DNA of 64,000 bases from Vicia villosa. Lineage: Eukaryota; Streptophyta; Magnoliopsida; Fabales; Fabaceae. Shown here piece after piece: positions 21,011 through 34,031 of this stretch. A program made the translations under genes and the position numbers. Position 1 is the first letter of the stretch. Each line of letters begins with the position of its first letter. The DNA lies in assembly GCF_029867415.1 (NCBI RefSeq), contig NC_081185.1, forward strand, positions 113,071,466 through 113,135,465, given 5' to 3'. The notes beneath the pieces were generated by a model, which saw nothing but the letters and a program-made list of their open reading frames with translations, made no database searches and was not told the DNA's origin.

Positions 21011-21274
21011 ATCCTAAAGAGATTATGAAATAGTTGGAGAAATGCTTTCCAGTACCTTATAGGTAAAATTCATGAATTCACATGTGTCAACACCTTACAA
21101 TAAAATTTTGTTGCAATAAAGAAAAATAATCATTACTTAAAGTCGCTCGAGCTCTTATCTTTCAAATGTATATCCCAATATCATATTGGGTAGAAATAAT
21201 TTTGATTGTTTCTTATCTAATTAATCATGGATCATCTCATATTATAGGTAATGTTAGTCGTGTTTAGTTTATAT
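21011..21274. other. Spacer, no gene seen
   Basis: No frame or repeat end recognised between the LINE and the hAT-like element. Confidence 0.4.
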
Positions 21275-21971
21275 CAGGGTAATGAAAACCGGACCAGACC
21301 GGCCGGCTCAACCGGTTAAACCGGGAACCAGGCCAGTATCCAGTTTAATTACATTTGAAAACCGCCCTGCTTCAAAACCGGGAAACAAACCGCTAAACCG
21401 GATGGAAACCGGAAAAACCGGCGTTCTAATCGGTTCAGATGGTTGAACCGGATTTTTATGTTCTTATAAAAAAATAAGAAAAAATGCTGATTTTATACAA
21501 CTTAGAGAATAAATATGTTGAAACCTTTATTAAGATTGTTAAGAGAAGAATCATGTATATGATATCACAAACAACCAACAGTAAATCATCAAATTAATAA
21601 ATGAAATGAAAAGGGAGAGATGATGAAAAGAGAATAGAGATGCGGCGGTGTGATATGATTGAAGGTTTTGGAAAGATTCAGCGTCACTTTATTTAGTGTT
21701 TTAGGGTTACATATACAAGTGGGCTTGGGCCAGAGATGTATTCCTGTATGTTACTCTAACCTGTTTAATTTTTTTTAATAAAATAATAAAACTAGTTAAA
21801 CATCTATAAGTTGCTTACCTTATATATTCAAAAATATAATAAAAATATCAAAACACATGACTAAAAATTACTAACATCTCTTTTAATTTATGTTGATGGG
21901 AACCTTAGACCTTTAAACCTTAAACCGATGTCTATACCGGTTTAATATCCGGTCCGGTTTTAATTACCTTG
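21275..21971. mobile_element. Non-autonomous hAT-type element rich in CCGGTT
   Basis: Ends CAGGGTAATGAAAACCGGACC and its near-perfect inverse (about 18 of 21), with 8-bp flanks GTTTATAT and GTTTATAA (7 of 8). CAGGG-type ends plus an 8-bp duplication fit hAT. The left 170 bp carries many AACCGG words; the rest is AT-rich. No coding sequence. Confidence 0.75.
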
Positions 21972-22089
21972 GTTTATAATCTCATTTTTTCCTTCTGCAT
22001 TTATGTTGCAAGATCTCGAATCTCTAGTATTTGAGTGTGTCATTTTTGTCCATGTGCATAAGCAACACGAGCTAAGTTAGATTCTTGTG

Positions 22090-22600
22090 CATGCAGATGT
22101 GTCTTTGTGGGTTATCCTCTTAATATAATAAAGTACAAAAATTATCACCCTCTCAATCATAAGTACTTTATTTCTAAAGTCGACACATTTCTCAAAAATA
22201 TGTGTTGTACTTCATTCGTCTTCAGTCTCGAGGAAGAATATGAATGACTCCGACTATGGGTTTGAGTTTTGATCCTTAGTCATAGAATCTCTAAAACACT
22301 TATATCATGTCCTATTTTGAGTAAATTTATTCTTGGACCTATTAAGTCTATTCCTAGTCTTTAGTTACTTATGTATCCGAGTCGATACCTATTGCGAGTG
22401 AACCTACTCCTAATCATTGTCACGAGTCTACTCCAAAAACTATTTCAATTCCTCCATTGTTTTTGTTTTGTAAGAATTAGCATCTCTGACGCCTATTATA
22501 ATGTATGAGAGGAAAGGTAAATATGATTTGATCTAGAAAGAACTTAAATCATCTATTTTGGAGGTAAGTAATGAAAACAATTTCCCCATTAGTAATTATC
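22090..22600 (+). pseudogene. Ty1/copia pol fragment (integrase C-terminal end)
   Basis: Translation of 22100-22210 gives CVFVGYPLNIIKYKNYHPLN, then HKYFISKVDTF, the C-V-F-x-G-Y...K-x-Y-x-P block that ends copia integrases. The following Pro/Ser-rich, stop-interrupted sequence corresponds to the linker before reverse transcriptase. Decayed and truncated. Confidence 0.65.
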
Positions 22601-23621
22601 AAATTGTAATTACAAAAAAATGTTATTAAATATGTGTTCTTGCATGAAAACATAGAGGAAAAAGTGCATATGGAGATTCCACTCAATTTTAGTTCCATAC
22701 GGGGGCCAATAAGAAGTTTCAATTAAATAAGACATTATATAGACTAAAGCACTCGCCGCAGAAAGATTCACAAAAACATTGTTGTGTTTGGGTTATATAG
22801 ACTAAAGCAGTCCCCTTAGATGTCCACACTAGTGCACTAGATTACATAGATGACATACCTATTGGGATCAAATGGTGTGTCACATGCAAGTATACATGTA
22901 TGTTTGATTGAAGCAAGTGATAAAGATAAGAGTATCGTACCCACTGGGAGTGAACATTGTTATTTATATTGATTTCTGTAAATAATTGTCTTTGAGATTA
23001 AGCATGAGCAAAGAGAGAAATAATAGTGGTATTATTAAGTTCAGTGTTCAAGTAAAACAAGTAGTAAAATAATGCAAAGATGAGACTGAAAATGTATCAA
23101 GAGTGCTTGAGTTGAGCTATGATCCATCAATATTTTAGAAGTGATAATGCGTAGTGATGTGCACTGTCATGAGAGGAGGGGTCAGAGTGATCTTGTGGTG
23201 TATTTCTACAACATAAAAGCATGCATAAATAAGGGAATGGAACAAATCTCTAAGTCTCACTTATAACCATAACATATATCTGTTTGTATCGTGAATTCCT
23301 CAATCGTTACAACTTCTTATCTCTAAGCAAGTAAGGTGAGTGAATATCCATATCCTACTCGTTCCAACCATTTTTATTTTGAAATCCAGTTGTTGTTGGT
23401 CTCTCACAACAACAAGTTTTTACCTATTTCTAAGTTGATCACTCAAAGAAATAGATTTATAAGTACTTAACACAAGTCACTAAACCACACATCATTTAAT
23501 ATAAAAGCAACTTAATATTAACTTCACATCGATCAACTACAAAAGGTTTAGATCATAATGAGAAGAGTACAAACTACAAGTATGATTCTCAGAAGGAACA
23601 TCCTTAAACACATAACGAAAA
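22601..23621. other. Repetitive-looking spacer, no gene seen
   Basis: Includes GAGTATCGTACCCACTGGGA at about 22931, a phrase resembling noncoding repeats of plant retroelements, but no reading frame or element end could be fixed. Confidence 0.35.
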
Positions 23622-24316
23622 GGGATACAACCCTAAGAGAGACTTGATAAATTTTTGAGATGTATAATCTTTAAGAGATAACTCCAGCCGCGTCAGGGCT
23701 CAGCAACTGGTATAGGATTGGGTGAGAAGAAGAAAACTCTATCTACTTTCCATTTTCCTCACACTTTGTAAAATTTGCATTTCTCTTGGAATTTCTGAAC
23801 TCCATTCTTGAAATTCTAGCACTTGTAACCGGATGTCCTAATAACACATAATATGAAGACAACATCTGTTGTGTGACAGCACAAATATCACAACTGAAAT
23901 AAATTTGCAGAATGATAAAGAACAAAGTAAATTGTTAACATAGTTCAGTGCAACAACACCTAATTTGGGGATACAACCCTAAGAGAGACTTGATAAATTT
24001 TTGAGATGTATAATCTTTAAGAGATAACTCCAGCCGCGTCAGGGCTCAGCAACTGGTATAGGATTGGGTGAGAAGAAGAAAACTCTATCTACTTTCCATT
24101 TTCCTCACACTTTGTAAAATTTGCATTTCTCTTGGAATTTCTGAACTCCATTCTTGAAATTCTAGCACTTGTAACCGGATGTCCTAATAACACATAATAT
24201 GAAGACAACATCTGTTGTGTGACAGCACAAATATCACAACTGAAATAAATTTGCAGAATGATAAAGAACAAAGTAAATTGTTAACATAGTTCAGTGCAAC
24301 AACACCTAATTTGGGG
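23622..24316. repeat. Perfect 346-bp tandem duplication
   Basis: The sequence from GGATACAACCCTAAGAG at 23623 repeats exactly from 23969 with a shift of 346 bases, including identical 60-codon shadow frames. The unit belongs to the copia-like LTR or leader DNA that continues to the right. No mismatch was noticed on reading. It is either a very recent duplication or an assembly artefact. Confidence 0.9.
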
Positions 24317-24880
24317 GCTACCAAGCCATGAAGGAAATCCATTACTAGCAATACTAGTTCAGAGCATAAACAAAGTTAAGTCCTAGAGATAAACCAAATA
24401 TACATGATAGCATGTGAATCTACATCAAACTGCAAATATATATCACAGATGCACAACAGTTACACAAACTTCTTCTTCAAAACTCTAGAAGTCAGATGTT
24501 CAGACATTAAAATAGACATGTCAATTACTCCCCCTGTAATATAAAACCAGTACTCCCTTTCAAAGGGATATCTAAAGGTGAACTACCCAAGTTCAGACAT
24601 TAGAGGCATATGCAATAGAAGATAATAAAAGCCTCATACATCAGGCAAGATATCAGAGCACCTGCTAAGACATCATGCACACACTTCTCCAGTCTTAAGT
24701 AGCAGGAGCACATCACAATCAACAAGTATGACAGACTATCATGCTCTCCCTTAATAGTTACATCCAGCAAGCAACCACAATAGCAACTATTTCCTTAGTA
24801 GTAGCATTGTCCTACTAGTATGCTAATCAACATGTCAGAACATGTGTCTTAATATCAGGACAAACAAAAATAACCTAACA
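24317..24880 (-). mobile_element. Copia-like 3' LTR region
   Basis: Reading the minus strand, a polypurine tract (AAAAAGGGGGAGTAAAG) at about 24897-24881 is followed by TGTTAGG, a plausible LTR start after the pol relic. A second purine tract (GGGGGAGTAATTGACATG) is at about 24540. The family is related to the block at 43.63-44.7 kb (shared GCTTGGTAG, GTTAACAATTTA and TTCTGCAA words). The LTR end was not fixed. Confidence 0.5.
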
Positions 24881-26240
24881 CTTTACTCCCCCTTTTTAGC
24901 AAAAAACTGACAAAAAATAGAGTAAATGTAAACAAATTGAAGCACATAAATATTGCAATCAAGCAACACGCAGTTGGAAACACACAAATTTAATGGAAAC
25001 ACGCAAAACTGATCACCTTTAGGTGGTCTTCCACCTCTTGACCCTGTCAAAGAGCCTTCTGCATTCCTTGTGGTTGTCTTGCACAGACCTTTTGTCCATA
25101 TCTTGTCCATAGCAATTTGATTAGGCTTCTTAAGCCTCGTAAAATAGAGGAAAGATGTAATAACAGTTGCGTTTCTCCATGTTTGTAATTGCTATAACTC
25201 TTTAATAGTACAAGTTCAAATCCTAGTGCTTATGTTCTTAATTTGGTTTATTTTAAACATAATAGTAAGTTGTTCCTTGTTGTCTATATGATCCAGGGTA
25301 ATAACCTTACCTTCAACAAAATCCTTGATTAATAGGTTATCAAGATTCTTGTTCCATCCATGTTGAATGAGATATATGATAATCTTTAGATAAGCACACT
25401 GTGATGTCAAAACATTATGTGGGACATTCAAGTTCTTCAACATCTATTTTATTCTTAACACTTTGGATAAACTTCCTCTTGTTTTAGCTTCAATAGTACA
25501 CTATGAAACACATATTTGTTTCCCATTGGTCTCAAAAATAGAGTGTTTCTCAAGGAAAAATATCAATCAACATTAGATACTTTCTTACCGAATTCAGTGA
25601 TGTCCCACTTATTAGGGTGTTTTAGAGTTAGTTCCTTGGATTGTTCTGTCTTCTCTTTAGTAGAGATGCCTTTGCTGAATTGAGAACCTAATGATTCAGT
25701 GATTGTGAATTTACAAATTTCATCTCTTACTACTTCATTAGTCTGCACATAAGATGTGCCAACTTTGTCTGTAACATCCACGTTTTCTTCAGTAACTGAG
25801 TCATCAAGAGCCACACTTAGAAGTTCCATTGTAATTTTATGTTTAAAGTAGAACACTCTATAAGTGCTGCTTCGTGTAGCATACCCCATAAATATTCCTT
25901 CATCTCTTATGGACTCTTTATCAGTCAATATATAATATTTATTTCCAAAAACATGAAAATGTTTGACTGTAGGCTTCTTTCCTTTCCATAACTCATAAGG
26001 AGTGATTGAAGTTCCTCCTCTCAAAGTCACCCTGTTATGAATATAGAAAGTAGTATTCATAGCTTCAGCCCAAAATTCATGTTGCAGTTATTTAGCATGA
26101 AGCGTGATTCCAACTAATTCTTGTATTGCTCTAGTATTCTGCTTAACAATTCTATCTTCCTGGGAATGGAATTCATGACTAATACCTTTTGAACCACAAA
26201 ATTTAGAGAATTTTGCATTCTAAAACTATTTGTCATGGTA
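24881..26240 (-). pseudogene. Ty1/copia pol relic: integrase and RNase H end
   Basis: From 26240 down the minus strand reads GISHEFHSQEDRIVKQNTRA and FWAEAMNTTFYIHNRVTLRG, then TSITPYELWKGKKPTVKHFH and DEGIFMGYATRSSTYRVF: the end of a copia integrase core and its C-terminal GKKP domain. After a gap, 25443-25216 resembles the C-terminal RNase H end (NLLIKDFVEGKVITLDHI). Most of reverse transcriptase is deleted and stops are present. A purine tract and LTR-like DNA follow, giving the order expected of the 3' half of a copia element. Confidence 0.85.
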
Positions 26241-26599
26241 ATTTCTGACTTTGATAATCACACCATTTTCCTCCTCTTGAAGCTCTTCTCACAACGTTTC
26301 TCTTAGAAGCTCTATTACCAACGTTCATCAGAACTGTTGTTATAGAAGCATTGGAGCTTGAATTGAACGATGAAAATATTGATGGTTTGTTCCAGAGTCA
26401 CAATGTTGTGTTCAAAACCTGGTGACTCACACGCCTTATCTTCAGAGTCAGAACCTATTTAGCAAAAGCTACACACTAGACATAAATCGTTAGAGCACTC
26501 AATTATTCTCTAAGATATCATATAATGTTATGATAAAAAATAATGGCAATATGTAGAACCAAATCTTGTTCTTACAAATATAAGTTAAGTTAGTACTGA

Positions 26600-27700
26600 T
26601 CAATATTTACCACTTTTATTTTATCAGGGAAAAAAATAAAAAAAGGTCGTGGATTTCCTCCCACGCAACGCTTCTTTTAACGTCGATAGCTCGACGACTC
26701 AGGAGTCTAATCACTCACGGCGGTTCTCTCGAGAATGATTCATCGGTCAAACTGTAAATAATCTTCGGTTTCCATGGCCACTTATCGAGCCATCTCTCAT
26801 ATCCCTCACCTTTTCTTTTCTTTCTTCTATGGGGTCGTTCATTCTTCTGAACTTGTGGGGGTGGTTCTGGCTCTATCCCGAGTATCAGCCTTTCAAGTTT
26901 GGTTTTAATCCTTTAATCCACCATCTCAAAGACTATTCTTCCCCTCTTAATACTAATGATTTCCCTGGTTTTATGGTCCTCTAATTTTCTCCTTTTCTGC
27001 AGGATCTCAGACAAATGTGCATTGGTGTGAATATTTTCCAATAACTCCACATATTTTTTGGATTGGGAGTCTACCTTAGCTTTCACAAATATTATGCAGG
27101 GAAGGAATCAGTGGGTTGTAGGGAGGAGGAACAACATAAGGTGTTTTCTTCTTTACCTCTTCGACAACTTCCCTGTCGGGTGCTCTCGGTGGATTTTTCT
27201 CAACCTCTACTCTTTTCTCACCAGAACTCTGCTCAACTTCATTATCACTCTCCTTAGGATTTTCCTTTTTTTTCTTTGTTGGTTGTTACAACATCCGCAC
27301 GTCTCTCAAAGGAGGGTCCTAGAGGTGTCTATTCTAGTCACGAGGGACTCGACAACAATGTTTAGCTGCGTAAGAGTTGTATTGTTAGTGAGATTTCACT
27401 TTCTAAAATCTTCATTCACGAGAGTTTGTGTTGCCACAAATCTCTCCATCATATGTTATAGCCTAGAGAGAGTTTGCGTCTCAATGGAATTCTCCAATAA
27501 CATTTTGAGGTTGGATTAATGAAAATCTCGTGGTTCCTCAAAATACTTGGAGTGGTATTTGTAGAGAAAATTTAGGTGATTCATCCACATAGGATTATAG
27601 TAATTGAAACAAGAGTATTTTAGTTTATACGATGCAACAATGGAGTCCTGTCATGGACTCCTTTCTTTGCTCTTTTCCTTATCTCTGGTGGACCCCATGA
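26600..27700. mobile_element. Ty3-like noncoding retroelement remnant
   Basis: The phrase TGGATTTCCTCCCACGCAAC followed by CGCTTCTTTTAACGTCGATAGCTCGACGAC resembles a conserved noncoding tract near the 3' end of plant Athila/Tat Ty3 elements. The 153-codon frame at 27058-27519 lacks family similarity and is probably chance. Borders not determined. Confidence 0.4.
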
Positions 27701-27929
27701 CTGTCTAGTCATGGCAGGCGCCATGGAGATCGCCGCCACCGGTGTAATTTTGTCATTTTTTTCTCCGTTTCACGTCATTTTCGTCTGATTACTTTGTGCA
27801 ACAACTTCTACCTGTAAAGTACCTGAAACATGCATGAACTACTAGCATAACACTATAAAATGTGATAAAATGACACTATTCGAGCCAAAACGGAATATGT
27901 GTTTTAGTGTTATCAATATGATTTGTTTT

Positions 27930-28668
27930 TGTTGTACCCCTACAATTACACTCATACCTTTACACGAAAAAAAATTAGACCAAAATACACTTGTATTAAT
28001 AATTCATATTTTGATTTTTTTTTACTTTTTTTCTCACATTTCAGAAAAGCTCTCGAAACACCCAAAAATATATAAATCGAAACACATTTTCAAAGTAATA
28101 TGGTTTACAAAAAAAAACACCAGAACACTTTTTGAAAGTATTCCGGTAAAGAAATTCATACCGAAACACTTTTTAAATGTGTTTCGGTTTTCAAAAATTA
28201 AAAAAAAAAATCATTTTAATAATTTCGGCAACAAAGGAAAACTGTGGCCAAAAGTAGAAAGACAACATTTTAAAACCATTACAGACACAGTAAACCATTT
28301 AGCTATTTTCTGAACCGAAACACTTTTATAAATTGTTTCGGTATGTTAATAATACACTCTATTTGAACACTTTTCAAAAGTGTTTCGGTAATGATAATTT
28401 TTCCTAAATTAATTTCGGCAACAAGTTATAACCGTGGCCTAAGTAAATAGACAACACTTTTTAACCGTTACTGAAACTCATTTAGCACATTTTTTAACCG
28501 GAACACTTTATATTTTAGGCAACGGTTTTGAAGTGTTGCTGAAACTCATTTAGCAATTTTTTTTGTAGTAAAAATTGAAATGGTAAATTAGTTAAAAACA
28601 TTGGAGGATAAAATTGGCCTTTTTGAAAAATTGTAGGGGTATAAGTCTAATTGTAGGGGTACGATGTA
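27930..28668. mobile_element. Terminal-inverted-repeat element with internal hairpins
   Basis: GTACCCCTACAATTACAC near 27934 is mirrored by the GGGGTATAAGTCTAATTGTAGGGGTAC tract ending near 28664 (about 25 bp). The interior has repeated inverted motifs around CCGAAACACTTTT / AAAAGTGTTTCGG at about 28078, 28160, 28314 and 28366, and two diverged copies of an ATTTCGGCAACAA-led segment (28223, 28410). No transposase; superfamily uncertain because the target duplication is masked by repeated ends. Confidence 0.5.
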
Positions 28669-29512
<844 letters not shown>

Positions 29513-29924
29513 TGCCTATGCAGCAAATAAGATGTGTTTGCATTATGCATGTGCCACAATGTCTACTGTTGCACTGGACTATTGTTAGAAATCAGTTAGG
29601 CAAACTGATAAGAACATTAGACCAATCAACAACTCATCCCACACACTTCCACAAGAACGTATTTATGTCACTAATCTCAGGAAGCAAACAAAAACTAGTG
29701 ATGCAACGCTAAAGGAGTCACTACAACAATGTTCTTATAATCGGAAGCCAATCGAAATCGACAACTGTTAACCAACCTATTCACCTATATTTAAAACAGA
29801 ACACACACCCGAGGTATCAAAATCAAACCTAGCTAAAGTCGTAGGCTCAATAAAATTAACAAATTACCTATGTGAGTACAAGATTCACAAGAATATAATT
29901 CAATTACTTTATACATATACTTTA

Positions 29925-30969
29925 CTTATGCTCTAAGCATCAAGTTTCCAACTAAAAATCATATTGACAACGAGTTCAACTGCTAACCTGGTGTCTCCTA
30001 TGTTTTGATACCTTAAATTGGCACAGCATCTTCAAGTGTCACAGAAAATTACATCAAAACTAAGGAATCATTAAGAGATGAAAATGAAAGAATAAGAGGT
30101 TAAACATTAAGGAATACAAGATTAAACACTTATAAATCAACCAACACATAAACATACTTTGGGTAAATATATAGTTAAACAAACATCATTAAATTCATGA
30201 AATCTGAAACCTTTAATATCATGACAGCAATCACTCACCCAACCTTTATATGCCTGCAAGTTAGACTAGAAACCATTGAGATTTTCCATGACAATGAATT
30301 AAAATCAACCAACAACTCAGTAGCTTTCAACTATAATTTTATGAGGCTTAGCTTAAATATCTTCCATATCAATGAGTCATTGCATTACATACATCGATCT
30401 TTGATGCCACCCACCAGATCTCGACGCCGACGCCAATCTCTTTATTTTCACTACTTCTTTCATTCCTGTAGCCAAACTTGACTTTGATGGTGTTGTTGAC
30501 GGTGGTGAGTCATGTGGTGTTGGTGATTCATCTATCTTAATAGCACTGATGGATTACTATTGTCACAATACTCTGAGAATAAATGCCTTCAAAGTTGGTT
30601 ACAAGAAAAACAAATTGTTGCTGAAATAGAAAAGCCAACATTATGTAGTCTCTCCCAACTGATTCAAAGATAAACAACCGAATGCACCTAACTGAAATTT
30701 TTGAATATAAAAAGCAAGATGAAAATCCAACAAATACATAACAAATGAAAGTGTCCAATGAGGTATTTCCCTATCCAAATCAACATAGTTAAAAATAAAA
30801 GAGGTTTATAACAAAATACATGAAAAAATCATGTTCCAAAACACCTGGACAAATTTCATTCTAAAATCCAAACTAATTCAAACCATGTTCCTTTGAATTC
30901 ATCCTCCCTAGACACTGCTTTTCTTCTAAGCTCTTAATTTCCACATTGTATTAGGTCTTGGCAGTCCTC
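29925..30969 (-). repeat. F-box unit downstream block and last-exon region, copy 2
   Basis: This is the best preserved reference copy of the noncoding downstream part: GGGTAAATATATAGTTAAA, TATGAGGCTTAGCTTAAATA, TTGGTGATTCATCTATCTTA, and the 3' UTR words TGGACAAATTTCATTCTAAA and CTAATTCAAACCATGTTCC. The last 3' UTR exon runs from 30975 toward lower coordinates. Similar sequence recurs near 2.3-2.9, 13.5-13.7, 47.3-47.5 and 59.6-59.8 kb. Confidence 0.75.
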
Positions 30970-32156
30970 CTAATTCTGCAATCCCACAGATCAAATTAAC
31001 TCCCAGTGTTTTCATCAAGTCGGAAAATATAATTCCATATAAAAAAAATTATAAAATTGAACAACAAATATTAATAAAAATCCGTACGATAATAATCAAG
31101 TGTATATCATTCTTTCACAAAAATAGGATACTAAACAAATATGTTTTTTCTTGCACACCATTTAGCTAGTAAGAATAGATGTGAAATAGCTTCTCCTGCT
31201 GCTATTGATTTTGACCAGTAGTAACCTCATAATGAAATTCCTTAACCTTGTTATAATAGAAATGAGATTAATACTTCCAAAGTACAAATACCCACCTGAT
31301 CTGGTAGTATTTCATTATATTTACTTCAATTATAATAAATAAAGCCCATATGACAAAGCTCATCATCTCTGTTACTACTTATTATAATAAACAAGAAATG
31401 CATATACTAACTAAAAATAATATAAGATCTATTCTTTTTCTTGTATCCATTTTTCCTAAAGTTCAGACTTCAGGTGTCACTTCAAATATCTAGATATGTT
31501 AATATCACATATTGTTGATAGCTACAGGAAATCCACTCAAATAAATATAATCAATCTAACCAATCATAAAAAAGAATATTCAGAAAATTGATAATTACGA
31601 AAACAACATATACAAATTAACATAACTACCAACATGTAACCGATGGAAGAGGAACTTACTTTCAGAAAAACTGAAACTAAGCTTTCAAAATGGTCATTGG
31701 CTGTGCAAGAGGCATAATGAACAGTTCTATCATCAGTAGTTGTTGTAGTTGCAGTAATTTTTGTTCGCACTACTGTATTATTTCTCCAATTATAGAGAAT
31801 TTCTTGGTCTTCTTGAAAGCATTTAAGTATCAGTGTATCACCATCCTTAGAAAGAAATAGTGGAACCAATTTAAAAAAAAACTTCATATATTCAGTATAG
31901 TCGTAATGAATTTGAAGAGAGTGACAACTAATTTTAAGAAATTGAGACCAAGAATCTTCGACCCCAAATTTCTTCATCTGCCATATAATTAGATCGGTTT
32001 CCTTATAACTGTAAGAAAAACAAAGAGAGTCTCCCAACACACCAATAATTGGAGCTCTAGGTGGAACTTGATCAAACTCAGGAGGCAATGAGTACTGATT
32101 GTATGTCTCTGTCCTCAAATCAAAAGAAACAATCAAAAATTGATCAATAGTAATAT
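30970..32156 (-). pseudogene. F-box-associated gene, 5'-truncated (copy 2)
   Basis: Minus-strand frame from the breakpoint at 32156 gives ITIDQFLIVSFDLRTETYNQ, VLGDSLCFSYSYKETDLIIW, KKFGVEDSWSQFLKISCHSL and NWRNNTVVRTKITA, ending DHFESLVSVFLK at a GTAAGT donor (exon end 31660). A TTGCAG acceptor at 30976 adds AAT-TAG, so the protein would end in Asn. The N-terminal F-box and the first half of the associated domain are missing: homology stops exactly at 32156/32157, where unrelated AT-rich DNA begins. The remaining exon is open, so the loss is structural rather than by point mutation. Confidence 0.88.
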
Positions 32157-32489
32157 GGATTTAGGTTCGTGACCATACAAGAATTGTTCTATTATTATTG
32201 GGCTATTATTATTGGGCTCTAATTGTATATGGGTTTTTAGTTTTATTATTTATTATGAATGTTATCATACAAGAAAATAAAGCAGGGTGATTTCTTTAGC
32301 AAGTTTGCCAAGTCTCATCTTCTTAAAAGTCTTACTATTTTAAAACATACTATTAATGATAACTTACTATATTTAAATTTAACTAGTAAAAGACCCGTGC
32401 ATTCGCACGGGTCACGTAAAGTCGATATAAATATTAAATAAATATTATATAGTTATGGTTAAAAAATGTATATTAATTTATACGAATTA

Positions 32490-32815
32490 ATAGAAAAAAA
32501 TTGGCAAAATACCCTTTTTCGTCCCTTAACTTTATCTCGGGGTCCATTTTGGTCCCTTAATTTTTAAAATGTTCAAATAAACCCCTTATCTATTAAAAAG
32601 GTGGCATGTTAGTCCTCTCCGTCTATTTGATGGAAACAGACGTTTAATAGTGCATGCGTGACGTCTGACGTGTATATTTTGTGCACGCGTGGCATATATG
32701 TTATTACCAAAGTCTAGAAAATTCTAAAAAAAATGTAATTACTTCTGGTCACACCAAGACTCGAACTGAGGACAACAAGGTTCATGAACTCTAAGTAACA
32801 CCACTAGGCCATTTC
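32490..32815 (-). mobile_element. SINE-like repeat with tRNA-like head
   Basis: On the minus strand, TGGCCTAGTGGTG (32811-32799) fits an RNA polymerase III A box and AGTTCGAGTCTTGG (32767-32754) a B box, about 40 bp apart as in tRNA-derived SINEs. The body follows, with AGGGACCAAAATGGACCCC near 32540 and a T-rich end near 32500. No target duplication was fixed, and the body resembles a widespread plant repeat, so it may be a composite. It is not a functional tRNA gene. Confidence 0.4.
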
Positions 32816-32929
32816 CATATTTGTTATTTTTGTTTCCTTCTGAAACTATTTAAATAAGTATTGCTGCCATATAATACTATTAATAACAGTAATAATACTG
32901 TAGCTATTTATTATTATTTCAAAATTCTA

Positions 32930-33080
32930 TTAATACTAATAAAAATAAAAATAATAATACTAATTATAATAATAATAATAAGAATACTAATAATAATAAT
33001 AATATTAATAATAATTTTCATAATAATAATAATAATAGTAATAATAATATTAATAGTAATAATAATAGTAATAGTAGTTT
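32930..33080. repeat. Degenerate (AAT)n tract
   Basis: Mostly AATAAT with TAG and TTA variants. The overlapping 77-codon Ile-rich frame is an artefact. Confidence 0.9.
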
Positions 33081-34031
33081 TTTATTTAGAATAGGTTTTG
33101 AACTTACAAAATGTAAATAATTTAACGGAAAGATTATACACAATATTATTTTACTTTTATGAAGTTTTCCATCAATTCTAAATTCAGTCCATATTTTATG
33201 TTTAATTGATGGATTGAATAATATTATGTTTGTTAAACTTGTGTAGTAGTTTAGAATTTATATGCTATAGTAATTCAGAAGTCGGTAAATATATTATCTC
33301 TAATATATGATCAATTTAAGTAATATTTTGTCGGCCCGTTAAAAAAATAGGTTAGGCCCGTCGGACATGTCTATAATTTTTAAATTGTTTTGTATTGTAA
33401 ATTTATGGATTCTATTGATAATATATGATTTTATCATCTAATAAAAAATAAATTTAAATAAAGTTAAGTTTTATAAGGAATCTCTGACAAATCTTGAACA
33501 AATAACAATGGTTGAAAAACTTAAAAGTAAAAGTTTTTGAAAAATATACTATGCATTTATCCATCTTTCTTATAAACATTTAACACATAATAAAATAATT
33601 TAAATAAAAATATTGACAAATTTGAGTTTTTCATAAGAAAATTGTGTTTTCCATACATCATAATTGTCTCATGTTTTTTGTTGAAACAAATATTATATCA
33701 ATTTTTAGTATAAGTGTTATAATTTTATCACTAAATATTTAGTGAATTTTTACGATTTTATATAATTTAGAAAAAAAATTTATCCATTTATTTTGTAATG
33801 GTTGTTTTTTAAATCAATGAATAACATATAGAGTTTAAGGTTTTTTACCCGCACACTATTAAATCTCTACTTTATTTTTTAAATCTTTTCCTTTTGAGTT
33901 TTATTTTTTAAATATATTTTATTGATAATAATAATAATAACATATAGAATTTTTACCGTGAATGAATTTTAATATTTTGTGCGACAATTATAATTGTATA
34001 ATAACATCATTTTAAAAATATATATATTTGA
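33081..34031. other. AT-rich interior, no gene seen
   Basis: Stops in all frames; nothing recognisable apart from its place inside the inferred Helitron C. Confidence 0.4.

Larger units (their letters stand above)
32383..34031 (-). mobile_element. Helitron-like element C, minus orientation
   Basis: Read on the minus strand, the 3' end has the hairpin ACCCGTGC-GAAT-GCACGGGT (32393-32412) followed by CTTTTACTAG and then T, the Helitron terminus (hairpin, short spacer, CTAG, T flank). The 5' end is less sure; a TCAAATATATATAT start at 34031 after A fits and coincides with the start of a repeated flank. No Rep/helicase gene. The 3' end is well supported, the length inferred. Confidence 0.6.

Noticed and set aside
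27058..27519. 153-codon plus-strand open frame
   Set aside because: Hydrophobic, low-information translation without family similarity, overlapping a Ty3-like noncoding remnant; a second overlapping frame is also open.
27870..28313. 147-codon plus-strand open frame
   Set aside because: Lys/Phe/Ile-rich translation of an AT-rich inverted-repeat element; hairpin repeats explain the sequence.
32745..32815. Genuine tRNA gene
   Set aside because: Box-like motifs are present but the cloverleaf arms do not pair convincingly; better seen as a SINE-like head.
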